This document shows positions 35,249 to 42,944 of a stretch of DNA of 64,000 nt, piece by piece. Positions within the stretch are counted from its first letter, which is position 1; every line of letters starts with the position of its first letter. Below the pieces are notes generated by a model. The model was not told where the DNA came from. It searched no databases and saw nothing but the letters and a program-made list of their open reading frames with translations. Made by a program: the position numbers and the translations under genes. Source of the stretch: CAYPEK01 sp964409645 (GTDB lineage Bacteria; UBP15; UBA6099); the NCBI GenBank assembly GCA_964409645.1, contig CAYPEK010000008.1:4024-68023 (forward strand), read 5' to 3'.

Positions 35249-35397
35249 CCTATAAATTCTGCCTGTAACCGGACTAAGTCTATTGGTCCATACGACATTG
35301 TAGCCAAAAAAACAGAGGAACGCCATGCAGGGATTAGAAACAAAAACGACAAAAAGGGCGGACACAGTCGGGATTATTTAAATAATTGATGGATTGC

Positions 35398-35425
35398 TAA
35401 AGGAATAATTATAAAAAGCCGATAA
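35398..35425 (+). promoter_or_regulatory. Sigma-28 (FliA-type) promoter
   Basis: TAAA at 35398-35401, a 16-nt spacer and GCCGATAA at 35418-35425. The -10 is an exact match to the sigma-28 consensus and the -35 matches its TAAA core; the spacing is one base longer than in E. coli. It lies 123 nt before the flagellin start. Confidence 0.8.
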
Positions 35426-35547
35426 AAGTAGAGGCTTAGTACATAATCGCATTATTGAAGGCTTTTATATGCGTTGAAGCTTTCAAGGTTGTGGGTTGTT
35501 TATTTAATATTGGTCAACTTTGAGTCACTGAAAAGGCGGTGATCTGA

Positions 35548-36843
35548 TTGAGTTTAGTAACAAATGTCAACTCGATGGGCGCGATAAATTTCGCGAGAGT
35601 AAACAACAATTTCATGAGCACGGGTTCGGAGAGGCTGTCCTCGGGACTTCGGATAAACAGCGCGGTGGACGACCCGTCCGGTCTGGCGATAACCGTGTCG
35701 ATGAAGTCGCGGAGCGGCGGCGATAAGGTGGCGAACGAGAACGCTCAGGAGGCCATAAACTACCTTCAGGTGCGTGATTCGGCGATGTCCGAGATCGGCG
35801 ACATGCTTCAGCGGATACGCGACCTCGCTGTGCGGGCGGCGAACGACGCCACGCTCACATCCGACGATATGCAAAGAATACAAGACGAAGCGGTACAAAT
35901 AGGCAAAAACATAGACGTAATAAATTCCGAAACGAAGTTCAACGGCAAAAGAGTTTTCAATCACAGTCTCGAAATGGTACAGGGATGGGCCGGGCCGTAC
36001 GGTCTGCCGGGGCACCCCGGACAGGTCAGTTTCACGCTGGACCTTGCCTCGCTCGCGGCGGCTAACGGCGGAGTAGCTGTAGTCACCAGTGCGTGGTATA
36101 ACGGAGATAACGATTTTCCGGACCTGAACATTATATCACCGTCGGGAGAGGCCTTCGGATACTACCACGACACATACACGGGTATGTACGAGGCATATCT
36201 GGGCGGCGGCGGAGCGCAGACAATAGATTCCTCGGTAATTGATAGCGCGGACCAGATAAACTACAACGGATGGGGTCCGGCGGCCTCGCCGGGCGGCTGG
36301 TTTGAAGAGTTTTTCGAGGTGACTAATCCGGAAGCGGGCCTGTGGACGATTCTTATAGACAATGAATCTCCGTCGGACAGATATTTTGGGATGTATTATA
36401 ACGGCGAGACGGTCGAAGATCCGACCGTGTACGATTCCGCACAGATCGGGCCCGATAATTTAGACTGCTGCGTGGTTCACCTCGACATGTTTCAGGTATC
36501 GAGCGTGACGCTTGGAGTATCGACGAGCATGTCCACCGCAACCGCGGCGGCGGCGGCGATAGACTCGGCGGATGCCGCGATAGACAAACTGAACAATTAC
36601 CGCGCGAAGACCGGCACTCTGATCAACCAGATCGAATACATCATAAACGACAACACAGCGCAGATCATCAATATAGAGGCGAGCAGATCGCGGATCGAAG
36701 ATTCCGAGATGGCGAGCGAAATAACGAAATACACTAAGACCCAGATAATCCAGCAGACGAACACGCAGGCGCTGAACAAATCCGACAGGATGTCGGAGAG
36801 CGTCCTGAATCTGATAGAGATGTCCACAGGCGGCGCGGCGTAA
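35548..36843 (+). CDS. fliC: Flagellin with beta-sandwich insertion
   Basis: 431 residues from a TTG start preceded by AAGGCGGTGA. Residues 1-145 are the conserved N-terminal D0/D1 ('SMGAINFARVNNNFMSTGSERLSSGLRINSAVDDPSGLAIT...NLQVRDSAMSEIGDMLQRIRDLAVRAAND') and about 325-431 the C-terminal half ('NDNTAQIINIEASRSRIEDSEMASEITKYTKTQIIQQTNTQALNKSDRMSESVLNLI'). The variable middle, 145-325, has 'DNDFPDLNIISPSGEAFGYYHD' and 'FFEVTNPEAGLWTILIDNESPSDRYFGMYY', the pattern of P-domain/PPC-type beta-sandwiches, plus a Cys-Cys pair. It is driven by the sigma-28 promoter at 35398-35425. It polymerises into the filament and displays the insert on the surface. Confidence 0.93.
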   Translation: MSLVTNVNSMGAINFARVNNNFMSTGSERLSSGLRINSAVDDPSGLAITVSMKSRSGGDKVANENAQEAINYLQVRDSAMSEIGDMLQRIRDLAVRAANDATLTSDDMQRIQDEAVQIGKNIDVINSETKFNGKRVFNHSLEMVQGWAGPYGLPGHPGQVSFTLDLASLAAANGGVAVVTSAWYNGDNDFPDLNIISPSGEAFGYYHDTYTGMYEAYLGGGGAQTIDSSVIDSADQINYNGWGPAASPGGWFEEFFEVTNPEAGLWTILIDNESPSDRYFGMYYNGETVEDPTVYDSAQIGPDNLDCCVVHLDMFQVSSVTLGVSTSMSTATAAAAAIDSADAAIDKLNNYRAKTGTLINQIEYIINDNTAQIINIEASRSRIEDSEMASEITKYTKTQIIQQTNTQALNKSDRMSESVLNLIEMSTGGAA

Positions 36844-36913
36844 ACAGCCGTAACAAAAAAAACTGCCGCTTACAGTCAAATTTTCAATAACTGAAGTTGA
36901 AGATTGCTCGTTC

Positions 36914-39166
36914 TTATTTCCCGCCGGATGAGCTCAGTGCGACGTATTTTTTATAGGCGCTGAGCGCTTCGTCTTTCTTGCCGAGTTTTTCGTAGCACTC
37001 GGCGAGCGCTTTGTATCCCTGAGCATATTTCGGGTTGAGCGCGACGGCTTTTTTGAAGTCGTTGACGGCGTTCTTGCAGTCGCCTTTTCCGGCGGTGAGG
37101 CGGCCGCGAGCCATGTAGGCGGCCTCGTTCTTTGGGTTGAGCTGGATGGCCTTCGCGATGTCTTTGGCGGCTTGCGCGGCGTCTCCTTTTTTGCGATGCA
37201 CTTCGGAGAGGGCGACGTAGGCGTCGATGTAGTCCGGCTTCAGTTCGATTGCTTTGCTGAGGCTTTTTGCCGCGCTGCCGAAGTCCTCGCGTTTCGAGTA
37301 CGCGACGCCGCGGAAGTAGTAAGCGTCGGCGTTGTTCGGGTCGCCTTGGACTGCGGTGTCGAGGTCGATGATTGCTTTGTCGAAGTCGCCTTTTTCGAAA
37401 TGTGCGCGTCCGCGGTAGGTGTAATTGTCGTAGTTTTCGGGTTTAAGCTCGATTGCCTTGTCGAGGTTTTCAATCGCCTTGTCGAAGTCGCCTTTTTCGA
37501 GTTGGATACGCCCGATGTAGTGGAACGGGGTATCGGTGTCGGGGTTGTCTTCCGCGGATTTCTGGAAAGATGACATGGCGCCGTCGTAGTCTTTGTTTTT
37601 GAATTTGCAGATGCCGATGCTGTCGTAGAAAGGTTTTGTCGTCGGGTCGAGGCTTTGGACAACGGTGTAGTCCGCTTCGGCGGCGGCGCAGTCGCCTTTT
37701 CCGGCGAGGATGGTTGCGCGTGTGATGTAAGCGATATGGTCGGTGGTGCCGGCGCTGATGGCTTTGTTGAGGTCTTCGAGTGCTTTATCGGTGTCGCCGG
37801 TTGCCATGAGCACTGCCGCGCGGGCGGCGGTGGCTTCGGGGTAGTCCGGTCTGAGTTCAATCGCCTTGTCGTAGTCGGCGAGTGCTTTGTCGTACATGTA
37901 CCTGAGGAAGTAGTTATTGCCTCGGTCATAGTAGAGGTAACTGTCGTTGGGGCTGAGCTCGATCGCTTTGTCGAAGTCGGCGGCGGCGGTTTCGAAATCG
38001 CCTTTGACTTTGTATGCGAGCCCGCGATAGTTGTATGTCATGCTCGAGGTCTGATCCATCTCGATGGCTTTATTCAGGTCTTCGATGGCTTTGTCGGTTT
38101 CGTTCGAATAGAGGTATGCGTTGCCGCGCAGAGAATATGCGAGCGCGATGTTGATGCCCAAGTCTATCGCCTGAGTGAGGTCGGCGATGGTGTTGGGGTA
38201 GTCGTTTTTCATGCTGTAGATGCTGCCGCGGCCGAGGTAATCCATGGCTGTGCCGGAGCCGAGGTCGATCACTTTCGTATAGTCGGCGATGGCGCCGTCG
38301 TAGTCCATCTTCAGCAGCCGGATTCCGGCGCGGTCTTCGAGTGCGGGGGTGTACGTTGAGTCGGTTTCTATTGCCTTGTCGAGGTCGGCGAGTTCGTTTG
38401 CGTAGTCGCCTTTGTATTTATAGATGCCCGCCCGGTAGTAGTAATACCTTGCGGTGTACGGGCTGAGGCTGATGGCGGAGGAGTAGTCGGCGAGCGCGTT
38501 GTCGTAGTCGCCTTTTGTCGAATAAGAGATTGCTCGAAGGATATAAACCGTGGCGTCGCTTTTCAGGCTGAGCGCGTAGGTGAAATCGGATATCGCGCTG
38601 TCGTCGTCGCCTTTGTAGGCGTAGCAGTTACCGCGGTTGATGTATGCGTCGGGGTAGTAGGGCTTCAGGCTGATGGCCTGAGTAAAGTCCGAGATGGCGG
38701 CGTCGTAACTCTTCATGTTCATTTCGGAGTTGCCGCGATTGTAGTAGGTGTCCGCGTTTCCCGGTTCGTATGTGATCGCTCTGGAAAAATAATCTATGGA
38801 CTGAACGTAGTCGCCTTTTTTGTTGTATGAGTAACCGAGCCCGAACAGGGCGGACGAGTTGGCGGAGTTGTACGAGAGCGCGGTGTTGAAATCGGAGATG
38901 GCGGAATCGTAGTAGTCCATGCGGTTGTAAGCGAGGCCGCGGTTGGAGTACATGAAAGAGATGTTTTCGTAGGTTTCGCCGGATGAGTAGCTTGTGATCG
39001 CCTGAGTGTAGAGGTCGGCGGAGTCCGAGAATCGGCCTTCGGTGTAGGCGGTCATGCCGAGGTCGAAGCAGTTTTGTGAGCTGTAGCAGTACTCCGCGAG
39101 CGCTGCCCGGCCGGCCGCGAGCGAAATCGCGATAGCGAATATTGAGAGTATTTTTCGAAGTTTCAT
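36914..39166 (-). CDS. Exported TPR protein with about 20 repeats
   Basis: 750 residues from ATG 39166 with CGGAGA upstream. The signal peptide (MKLRKILSIFAIAISLAAGRAALA) is followed, from residue about 36 to the end, by roughly 20 TPRs with 34-residue period and the usual 'A/Y-x-x-R/G-x-x-Y-x-x-x-G-D-Y-x-x-A-I-x-D-F-x-x-A-I-x-L' pattern, such as 'AYNRGLAYNRMDYYDSAISDFNTALSYNSANS'. The array is almost unbroken. These act as protein-protein scaffolds; no partner is apparent. It runs convergent to the flagellin. Confidence 0.92.
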   Translation of the reverse strand: MKLRKILSIFAIAISLAAGRAALAEYCYSSQNCFDLGMTAYTEGRFSDSADLYTQAITSYSSGETYENISFMYSNRGLAYNRMDYYDSAISDFNTALSYNSANSSALFGLGYSYNKKGDYVQSIDYFSRAITYEPGNADTYYNRGNSEMNMKSYDAAISDFTQAISLKPYYPDAYINRGNCYAYKGDDDSAISDFTYALSLKSDATVYILRAISYSTKGDYDNALADYSSAISLSPYTARYYYYRAGIYKYKGDYANELADLDKAIETDSTYTPALEDRAGIRLLKMDYDGAIADYTKVIDLGSGTAMDYLGRGSIYSMKNDYPNTIADLTQAIDLGINIALAYSLRGNAYLYSNETDKAIEDLNKAIEMDQTSSMTYNYRGLAYKVKGDFETAAADFDKAIELSPNDSYLYYDRGNNYFLRYMYDKALADYDKAIELRPDYPEATAARAAVLMATGDTDKALEDLNKAISAGTTDHIAYITRATILAGKGDCAAAEADYTVVQSLDPTTKPFYDSIGICKFKNKDYDGAMSSFQKSAEDNPDTDTPFHYIGRIQLEKGDFDKAIENLDKAIELKPENYDNYTYRGRAHFEKGDFDKAIIDLDTAVQGDPNNADAYYFRGVAYSKREDFGSAAKSLSKAIELKPDYIDAYVALSEVHRKKGDAAQAAKDIAKAIQLNPKNEAAYMARGRLTAGKGDCKNAVNDFKKAVALNPKYAQGYKALAECYEKLGKKDEALSAYKKYVALSSSGGK

Positions 39167-39497
39167 TTTCGTTCTCCGTTGTGAGCGCGCAAGCGCTTTT
39201 CCCAGAAGTTGTCACTGCACAAGATGTTTCTCTTGGATGGATTATAAGGCGTTTGAAAGCGAAAGTGAATGAGCGTAACTTTTTAGGCCGAAAAACAAAC
39301 AAGGCAGATGGCGGCGCGGCAGATAGAAAAGATAAAACAAGGATATCAAAGCATTTGCCGGAGTGCGCGCGACTTGGCGCTGCTGAGGAAGCCGCCTTTT
39401 AGACAAGCAATAGCTAAAAAGCTCTGAGGCTTGACCCTCAAGATAAAAAGATTAATAAGGTAAATGAGAAAAGCAGGTGAAGAACTGGAGGGGGAAA
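39167..39497. other. 331-nt non-coding stretch
   Basis: It holds the divergent leaders of the TPR gene and the AhpD-like gene. The only marked signal is the promoter at 39431-39458. No gene is seen. Confidence 0.6.
39431..39458 (+). promoter_or_regulatory. Promoter for the AhpD-like gene
   Basis: TTGACC (39431-39436), a 16-nt spacer and TAATAA (39453-39458), about 40 nt before the ATG at 39498. Confidence 0.5.
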
Positions 39498-39848
39498 ATG
39501 GGAAAAGCAGGGGAGATATTGAAGAATAGAATCGAAAATCGGAAGCGGTTGGAAAGCGAAGCGCCCGATCTGTTCAACGGTTTCAACGAGATGATGAAAT
39601 ATTACTATAAGCACGGCGCTCTCGACAGGAAATACAAGGAACTGATGGCGGTGACCGCGGCAGTCGCAACGAGATGCATCCCGTGTCTCGCGAATCATGC
39701 CAACAACGCCATGTCGGCGGGCGCTACAAGGCAGGAAATATTCGAAGCGGCGGCAATCGGCGTCGAATTCGGCGGTGGGCCTTCTTTTGTCGCCGTCAGA
39801 GATGAACTTCCGGGCTTCCTTGATGAGATCGAAGCACAGAAGAGTTGA
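39498..39848 (+). CDS. AhpD-like carboxymuconolactone decarboxylase-family protein
   Basis: 116 residues from ATG 39498, preceded by GGAGGGGG; a GTG upstream in frame (39477) gives a charged tail and is not used. The core 'KYKELMAVTAAVATRCIPCLANHANNAMSAGATRQEIFEAAAIGVEFGGGPS' contains Cys60-x2-Cys63-x3-His67, the AhpD active site of the alkylhydroperoxidase type. It would be a small peroxidase-type thiol enzyme, often stress-related. A promoter lies at 39431-39458. Confidence 0.88.
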   Translation: MGKAGEILKNRIENRKRLESEAPDLFNGFNEMMKYYYKHGALDRKYKELMAVTAAVATRCIPCLANHANNAMSAGATRQEIFEAAAIGVEFGGGPSFVAVRDELPGFLDEIEAQKS

Positions 39849-39922
39849 TTTTGATGCTGCTTCAAAATTGAATGAGGCGGGACGCCTGTATGGCATTCGC
39901 CGTGATTCGTTTTTTCATTCGT

Positions 39923-39955
39923 AACGTGACCGCTTGCTGACGCTCGTGGCTCGGA
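39923..39955 (-). repeat. Family A repeat copy
   Basis: AACGTGACCGCTTGCTGACG then CTCGTGGCTCGGA, the reverse orientation of the repeat at 11680-11708 with a few changes. It lies in the gap before the AT-rich gene pair. Confidence 0.75.
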
Positions 39956-40066
39956 TTCGCTTCGCTTATTAAAAACAGCGCCATTTGACACAGGAATTAT
40001 GTTGTGTAAATTAAATTAAAACTATGAATTTAAGTACCCCGGCTTGGCCAAGAGTATCTATAGAAA

Positions 40067-40834
40067 TTATGCTGCGAGTTCATTTCTTATGTCTTCTCTA
40101 TGACTCCATTGGATAGGTTTAATGTTGTAGCTTTTGAGCGCGGCAATAACATCTGTTGGGACGCTTTTTTCTGAGTCATTTAAAATCGCGTATGCCATAG
40201 AGTCATCCGGTCTGACTTCTTTTGTGTCAAACCATGCCCACATGAATGTCTGTGCCATCTCACGACTTGGCCTGTTGATTGCCCTAATGATTCGTTCAGG
40301 TTGTTTATTTGGAGTTTTAGGAATTACAAAATCAAATAGATGATCATAACCTGTCTTGCCTGTGAATTTCGCTTTTGGTGTGAATCTAATTTCGTGAGTG
40401 TTTAACCAAGCCTCAACGTCTTCATAAAATAATCTTTTAATAACAGGTTCAGCAAGATAAAACATATCATTAACTGCCAATATGGCTTGGATAAGATTAT
40501 GTTTTCTAAGGGCGAAGTTATCTGAGGAAGCTTGAACTTGGAGTGCATTTCTATCATTTTGGACGCCGAAGCCATTCAAAGTTACTTTAAGAAGCTGTTG
40601 TCTTTTGGGGCTGTCGAGTTTGCATCCGGAATGTAAAAGGTCCGTAATTGTGTATCCATCATCTGTTAATATGAATCCTCCATTTTGTTTATGCGCATAA
40701 ATTTGTATATAGTCATTATGCCTATCTAAATAAGGCGTTGTTATTTCTATCCAATCTTGAACTTCTCTTAAAGAAGTCTTATCTCGGAGCCACTCTATAT
40801 ACTGATCAAGAAGATGTCGAATTTCGTCTATCAT
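40067..40834 (-). CDS. DUF1828/DUF1829-type protein
   Basis: 255 residues from ATG 40834; GAGG lies ten bases upstream, and the start overlaps the stop of the preceding gene (ATGA). 'WIEITTPYLDRHNDYIQIYAHKQNGGFILTDDGYTITDLLHSGCKLDSPKRQQLLKVTLNGFGVQ' is the DUF1828 pattern, in which a short beta segment with LTDDG recurs; 'YDHLFDFVIPKTPNKQPERIIRAINRPSREMAQTFMWAWFDTKEVRP' fits DUF1829. It is the second gene of an AT-rich pair unlike its GC-rich neighbours, so it was probably acquired. In other genomes these families sit in accessory regions. The function is unknown; a toxin or antiphage part is conjecture. Confidence 0.75.
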   Translation of the reverse strand: MIDEIRHLLDQYIEWLRDKTSLREVQDWIEITTPYLDRHNDYIQIYAHKQNGGFILTDDGYTITDLLHSGCKLDSPKRQQLLKVTLNGFGVQNDRNALQVQASSDNFALRKHNLIQAILAVNDMFYLAEPVIKRLFYEDVEAWLNTHEIRFTPKAKFTGKTGYDHLFDFVIPKTPNKQPERIIRAINRPSREMAQTFMWAWFDTKEVRPDDSMAYAILNDSEKSVPTDVIAALKSYNIKPIQWSHREDIRNELAA

Positions 40835-41280
40835 GAAAAAAGGCCTCTTTGGATTCTTGGCTGAATTGTTATATTGCAAAAATCCATGAATTGATAAAGT
40901 GTTTTTTGTATATCATCCATGTCCGTAAACTTATCAACGGGAATGGGGTTTGCCCATTTATCTCCAAATCCTTCTCGGTAAATATGGATGTGTGGCACGC
41001 TTATTTCTCTGCCATCCGGATTTCTGTGTGGAGGTCCGCCAAGGTCTAATCTAACAAGCGAAACCACTTGGCGTGCTCTGTTTTGATAAGATACTTTTTG
41101 TAAATCAATGCGGCTCCGACCGATATCCAATATAAAATACTCTCTCTTGTCTGTAGATATAAGAGGAACAGATAGAGATTCACCGGGAACAGGAAAAGAA
41201 TAATTATTATTATCAATACGGTGCTTCTCCATAGCAATGAGCATTTCGGCTTCTGCTTGATTAAGATTAACTTCGGTCAC
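40831..41280 (-). CDS. DUF6978-like protein
   Basis: 149 residues from GTG 41280 with GGAG ten bases upstream. 'LNQAEAEMLIAMEKHRIDNNNYSFPVPGESLSVPLISTDKREYFILDIGRSRIDLQKVSYQNRARQVVSLVRLDLGGPPHRNPDGREISVPHIHIYREGFGDKWANPIP' matches my recollection of the DUF6978 family, including the PHRNPDG segment. The stop overlaps the DUF1828 start by four bases, so the two are translationally coupled. Low GC marks it as acquired. Function unknown. Confidence 0.65.
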   Translation of the reverse strand: MTEVNLNQAEAEMLIAMEKHRIDNNNYSFPVPGESLSVPLISTDKREYFILDIGRSRIDLQKVSYQNRARQVVSLVRLDLGGPPHRNPDGREISVPHIHIYREGFGDKWANPIPVDKFTDMDDIQKTLYQFMDFCNITIQPRIQRGLFS

Positions 41281-41474
41281 AATAGTTACACTCCGAGATT
41301 GCTATAAAGTTATAGGTGTTAGCAAAAACCACATAATCAATCCAACTCTATATTACTTTATTATAACATCCCATAATCATCAATTGCTTATTCTGTCATA
41401 AATCATGTCCATCCTAAATTGACAATGCAGATCATTAAATGCTACTCAAATGTTCATATAATGATGACCAAATA

Positions 41475-41606
41475 TAAAAGGGCGGGTTTTGAGGCCCGCC
41501 CTTTTTATTGTTGCTTTTGCGCTAATCTTATCTGCCGAAGATTCCGATGCTGCAAACGCTCATGGCGGGGAAGCCGCCGAGGTTGTGCGCCAGCGCGAGG
41601 TTGTCT
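41475..41606 (-). pseudogene. Duplicated 3' end of the thiolase gene
   Basis: About 130 nt match the segment 42890-43020 nearly base for base, including the terminator hairpin, the stop and the codons for 'HNLGGFPAMSVCSIGIFGR' plus about four upstream residues. Nothing of the rest of a thiolase is left upstream of about 41607. It is a broken copy, adjacent to the aldo/keto reductase gene. Confidence 0.85.
41476..41506. terminator. Terminator hairpin, duplicated copy
   Basis: An 11-bp stem (41476-41486 with 41495-41505, AAAAGGGCGGG and complement), 8-nt loop and T-run, matching the hairpin at 42891-42922. Confidence 0.75.
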
Positions 41607-41627
41607 TGGGCACACGGCTTTTCCGTT

Positions 41628-41656
41628 TTGCAGTTCAAACACGCGCTTGATATAAT
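41628..41656 (+). promoter_or_regulatory. Promoter for the aldo/keto reductase gene
   Basis: TTGCAG (41628-41633), a 17-nt spacer and TATAAT (41651-41656). The leader to ATG 41771 is about 107 nt. Confidence 0.55.
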
Positions 41657-41770
41657 TGATAAATGGCAAGGCCATTCGGGGTGGGGAATGAAATCAATGG
41701 ACAAATCGCAAAGCACTATACCCGACTCGGAACTTCCCGACATGTTAAGATCATCCTGCGAGGACAAAAT

Positions 41771-42871
41771 ATGATAGCTGCGCAGCTTGTGCCTAAGCGG
41801 ACATTCGGTAATACCGGCGTGAAGATATCTAAGCTCTGTCTTGGCGGCGGGTCTTTCGGGAACTCCGACGGTCAGGCTTTGCTCGATGAAGCTCTGAAGT
41901 ATGGCGTGGATTGCTGGGAGGTCGTATCGTTTACCGGAAAAGTATATGGCGAATATTTCAAAAAACATTCCGATATGCGTGAGAAGATATTTTTGACGGG
42001 GAAAGTGCATTTTACGGATCCGGCTGCGATGGAGAAGCAACTGGATGATATGCTCGTTGAAAACGAAACATCTGTTATCGACTTTCTCGCTGTGCATGTG
42101 CTGGACAATACCGAGGTGCTTACAAACGATATTCGGAAATGGGTGGAGAAGCTGAAAAAGGAAAAGAAAATTCGTTTTTTCGGGTTCTGTACCCACAAAA
42201 ATATGGACAGATGCCTTTCCAACGCCGCCGATCTTGGTTGGATAGACGGTGTTCATACTGTTTATAGTTACAGGATGCAATGTGTCAAAAGTATGGAAGA
42301 CGCTTTTCATAAATGTTACGAAAAAGGTGTCGGGATATTCGCTGTTAAGTCGATGGGGCTGACCGTTCTGAGGAAAACGGAACGGCAACCTGATGAAGAG
42401 AAATTAGATGCGGCTTTATCCGGCCACAATATAACATTTGAGCAGGCGAAGCTGATGTCGATCTGGCAAAATCCCGCTTTGACATCGATCTGCTCTCTCA
42501 TGTCGAGCCCGGAGATCGTTCAATCCAATGCCTCGGCGGCGGTGAATGAGGCTGCGCTCGATGCGGAGGTTCAAAAACTGCTTTCGGATTATGCCGACAG
42601 CACTTCAAAGTATTTCTGCCGTCGCTGCGATCAGTGCGAAGCGGCAAATGCTGATAAAGTTCCTATCTTTGATATTATGGAATTGCTTATGTATTCAAGA
42701 GGATATGCTCGAATGGAAATGATCGCAAAAAAGTTCATGCAGATACCTGTTGAGGTCAGAAACAGGATGAGTCACAGCGATTATTCGGTTGCTGAAAAGA
42801 TGTGCCCGCAGAAAATGCCTATAGGGCAGCTAATGAAGGAAGCCTGTGATGAGTTCACCACCCATTCGTGA
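41771..42871 (+). CDS. Aldo/keto reductase with degraded C-terminal Fe-S module
   Basis: 366 residues from ATG 41771 with GAGGACAAAAT upstream; the frame opens at 41663 without a ribosome site. The TIM-barrel domain starts 'RTFGNTGVKISKLCLGGGSFG', with 'YGVDCWEVVSFTGKVYGEYFK' (Asp and Tyr of the usual tetrad), 'IFLTGKVHF' (Lys) and 'FLAVHVLD' (His). After about 310, 'KYFCRRCDQCEAANADKVPIFDI' matches the first Cys group of Fe-S aldo/keto reductases such as 49374-50399 but lacks its last Cys, and the second ferredoxin-like group is reduced to 'EKMCPQKMPIG'. It thus seems to have lost its 4Fe-4S cluster. Base composition is lower in GC than neighbours. Confidence 0.85.
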   Translation: MIAAQLVPKRTFGNTGVKISKLCLGGGSFGNSDGQALLDEALKYGVDCWEVVSFTGKVYGEYFKKHSDMREKIFLTGKVHFTDPAAMEKQLDDMLVENETSVIDFLAVHVLDNTEVLTNDIRKWVEKLKKEKKIRFFGFCTHKNMDRCLSNAADLGWIDGVHTVYSYRMQCVKSMEDAFHKCYEKGVGIFAVKSMGLTVLRKTERQPDEEKLDAALSGHNITFEQAKLMSIWQNPALTSICSLMSSPEIVQSNASAAVNEAALDAEVQKLLSDYADSTSKYFCRRCDQCEAANADKVPIFDIMELLMYSRGYARMEMIAKKFMQIPVEVRNRMSHSDYSVAEKMCPQKMPIGQLMKEACDEFTTHS

Positions 42872-42890
42872 GCGCGTTTTTTGGAGATGA

Positions 42891-42922
42891 AAAAAGGGCG
42901 GGTTTTGAGGCCCGCCCTTTTT
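42891..42922. terminator. Bidirectional terminator between AKR and thiolase
   Basis: A 12-bp stem (42891-42902 with 42911-42922, AAAAAGGGCGGG and complement) with 8-nt loop. A-runs on one side and T-runs on the other allow it to serve both convergent genes. Confidence 0.85.
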
Positions 42923-42944
42923 GATTGTTGCTTTTGCGCTAATC

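Noticed and set aside
35249..35365. 39-residue extension of the radical SAM protein
   Set aside because: It reads as a Phe/Cys-rich stretch unlike the family start, and KVLLISP is the usual N-terminus.
38628..39302. 224-codon minus-strand frame across the start of the TPR gene
   Set aside because: It is an alternate frame of the TPR gene, rich in Arg and His, with no ribosome site.
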